Source: Sphingomonas sp.
GTDB taxonomy: Bacteria; Pseudomonadota; Alphaproteobacteria; Sphingomonadales; Sphingomonadaceae
Assembly: GCF_003248515.1 (NCBI RefSeq)
Contig: NZ_QFOB01000015.1
Span: 19,918-83,917, forward strand
Direction: 5' to 3'
Length of the DNA: 64,000 bases
Position numbers and translations under genes: made by a program
The notes under the pieces: model-generated
What the model saw: the letters and a program-made list of their open reading frames with translations, nothing else
Databases searched by the model: none
Told to the model about the DNA's origin: nothing
Part shown: piece after piece, positions 63,529 to 64,000 of the stretch
Layout: every line of letters begins with the position of its first letter
Numbering within the stretch: position 1 is the stretch's first letter

Positions 63529-63921
63529 TTGGAAAGTTCCCACCCCTCCTGTCGATTTCTGAAATCGCCACGCCTGGCGGCGCGGCGGAAACAGGTGGCG
63601 GATGCGGCGCGGCACCTGTTCACGGCCTGCGGTTTCCAGAATACGCGGATGGCGCAGATTTCCGCTGCCGCCGGGATCAAGGTGGGCCAGATCTATCGCG
63701 ATTTCGATAGCAAGGAGGCGATCGTCGCCGAAATCGTCGCGGCGGACATTGCGGAATTTCTCAACGAAGAGACGCTGGAAAGGGCGATCGAGAGCAGGGA
63801 TCCGGTCGCCCTCCGGCACTGGATCACCAATTTCATCTGCGATAGCGATCCCGATGAGGGGCGGCTGCTGGCGCAGATCATCGTCGAGGCGACTCGCAAC
63901 GAGCCCACATTTCCCAAGTAA
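63529..63921 (+). CDS. TetR-family regulator, apparently truncated
   Basis: 130 residues; TetR regulators usually have 190-220. The DNA-binding domain is complete: RKQVADAARHLFTACGFQNTRMAQISAAAGIKVGQIYRDFDSKEAIV in shortened form (ARHLFTACGF, IYRDFDSKEAIV). The frame stops in the middle of the ligand domain after IIVEATRNEPTFPK, and further family-like sequence was not seen in other frames. The downstream DNA becomes AT-rich at once. The start is a TTG with AAGGA 12 bases before it, so it is uncertain. It is divergent from the pump operon and probably its repressor. Confidence 0.75.
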   Translation: MESSHPSCRFLKSPRLAARRKQVADAARHLFTACGFQNTRMAQISAAAGIKVGQIYRDFDSKEAIVAEIVAADIAEFLNEETLERAIESRDPVALRHWITNFICDSDPDEGRLLAQIIVEATRNEPTFPK

Positions 63922-64000
63922 GGCGCTGATTTCGCTGTCCTGACCATTATATTTCCTATATAAAACATGGTGTTGAAGGCTGCGAGGGGCGCGTTTCATG

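Noticed and set aside
63967..64000. ATG opening a frame to the end of the window
   Set aside because: Only 11 codons are visible, without a ribosome site, so no gene can be claimed.

Overview
The window looks like chromosomal DNA of a high-GC alphaproteobacterium, most likely a sphingomonad (Sphingomonas or a close relative). The support is a GTTC-N7-GTTC LexA box on an imuA-imuB-dnaE2 mutagenesis cassette, two proteins with PEPxxWA-type C-terminal sorting signals, a large TonB-dependent receptor, an RNase J gene, and GTG/TTG starts with 4-base stop/start overlaps throughout. Phage genes, plasmid genes, insertion sequences and CRISPR arrays were not seen. Nearly all genes are ordinary chromosomal ones.

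Layout. 1-7.0 kb: the end of rpiA, then a tightly coupled pentose-phosphate operon (tkt, gnd, zwf, a Cof-like HAD phosphatase, rpe, a phosphomannomutase-like HAD protein). 7.1-11.6 kb: a purine nucleoside permease-family protein upstream of an Oar-like TonB receptor. 11.7 kb: a periplasmic cyclophilin. 12.4-18.5 kb: a six-gene membrane operon (DUF4129, DUF4350, MoxR ATPase, DUF58, SpoIIM-like, RDD), divergent from an integral membrane protein. 19.4-21.3 kb: tRNA-Gln, ilvE and a MarR regulator. 21.4-27.4 kb: an orphan FkbH-like protein, a PadR/DUF2218 cluster, and the operon rarA-mmcQ-like-DUF429-like. 27.5-32.9 kb: a GH18/polysaccharide deacetylase/GT2 fusion, a PEPxxWA protein, a WrbA-type quinone reductase and a 56-residue protein. 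33.0-42.2 kb: tRNA-Pro, a GAF-PAS-GGDEF protein, the SOS cassette dnaE2-imuB-imuA, and miaB. 42.2-50.3 kb: a long leader region, RNase J, a degenerate nucleotidyltransferase-like membrane protein, a large coiled-coil membrane protein, and a MORN-repeat protein whose start lies inside a perfect palindrome. 50.4-54.0 kb: ilvB-ilvN-ilvC with repeat-filled gaps. 54.2-57.5 kb: a choice-of-anchor A PEPxxWA-like protein, miaA and serB with overlapping 5' ends, and a small conserved-looking protein. 57.6-64.0 kb: an RND efflux operon with a divergent, apparently truncated TetR regulator.

How the parts work together. The first operon interconverts glucose-6-phosphate and pentose phosphates and supplies NADPH. 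IlvB, IlvN, IlvC and IlvE provide most branched-chain amino acid steps (ilvD is not here). ImuA, ImuB and DnaE2 form a damage-inducible translesion mutasome. MiaA and MiaB act in sequence on tRNA A37, although their genes lie about 14 kb apart. The RND operon is a complete three-part drug pump. Less explained items are the MoxR membrane operon, the trimodular polysaccharide protein, the orphan FkbH protein with an extra N-terminal domain, the palindrome-controlled MORN protein, a repeat-derived in-frame insertion in dnaE2, and an arginine-rich mini-ORF coupled to RNase J.
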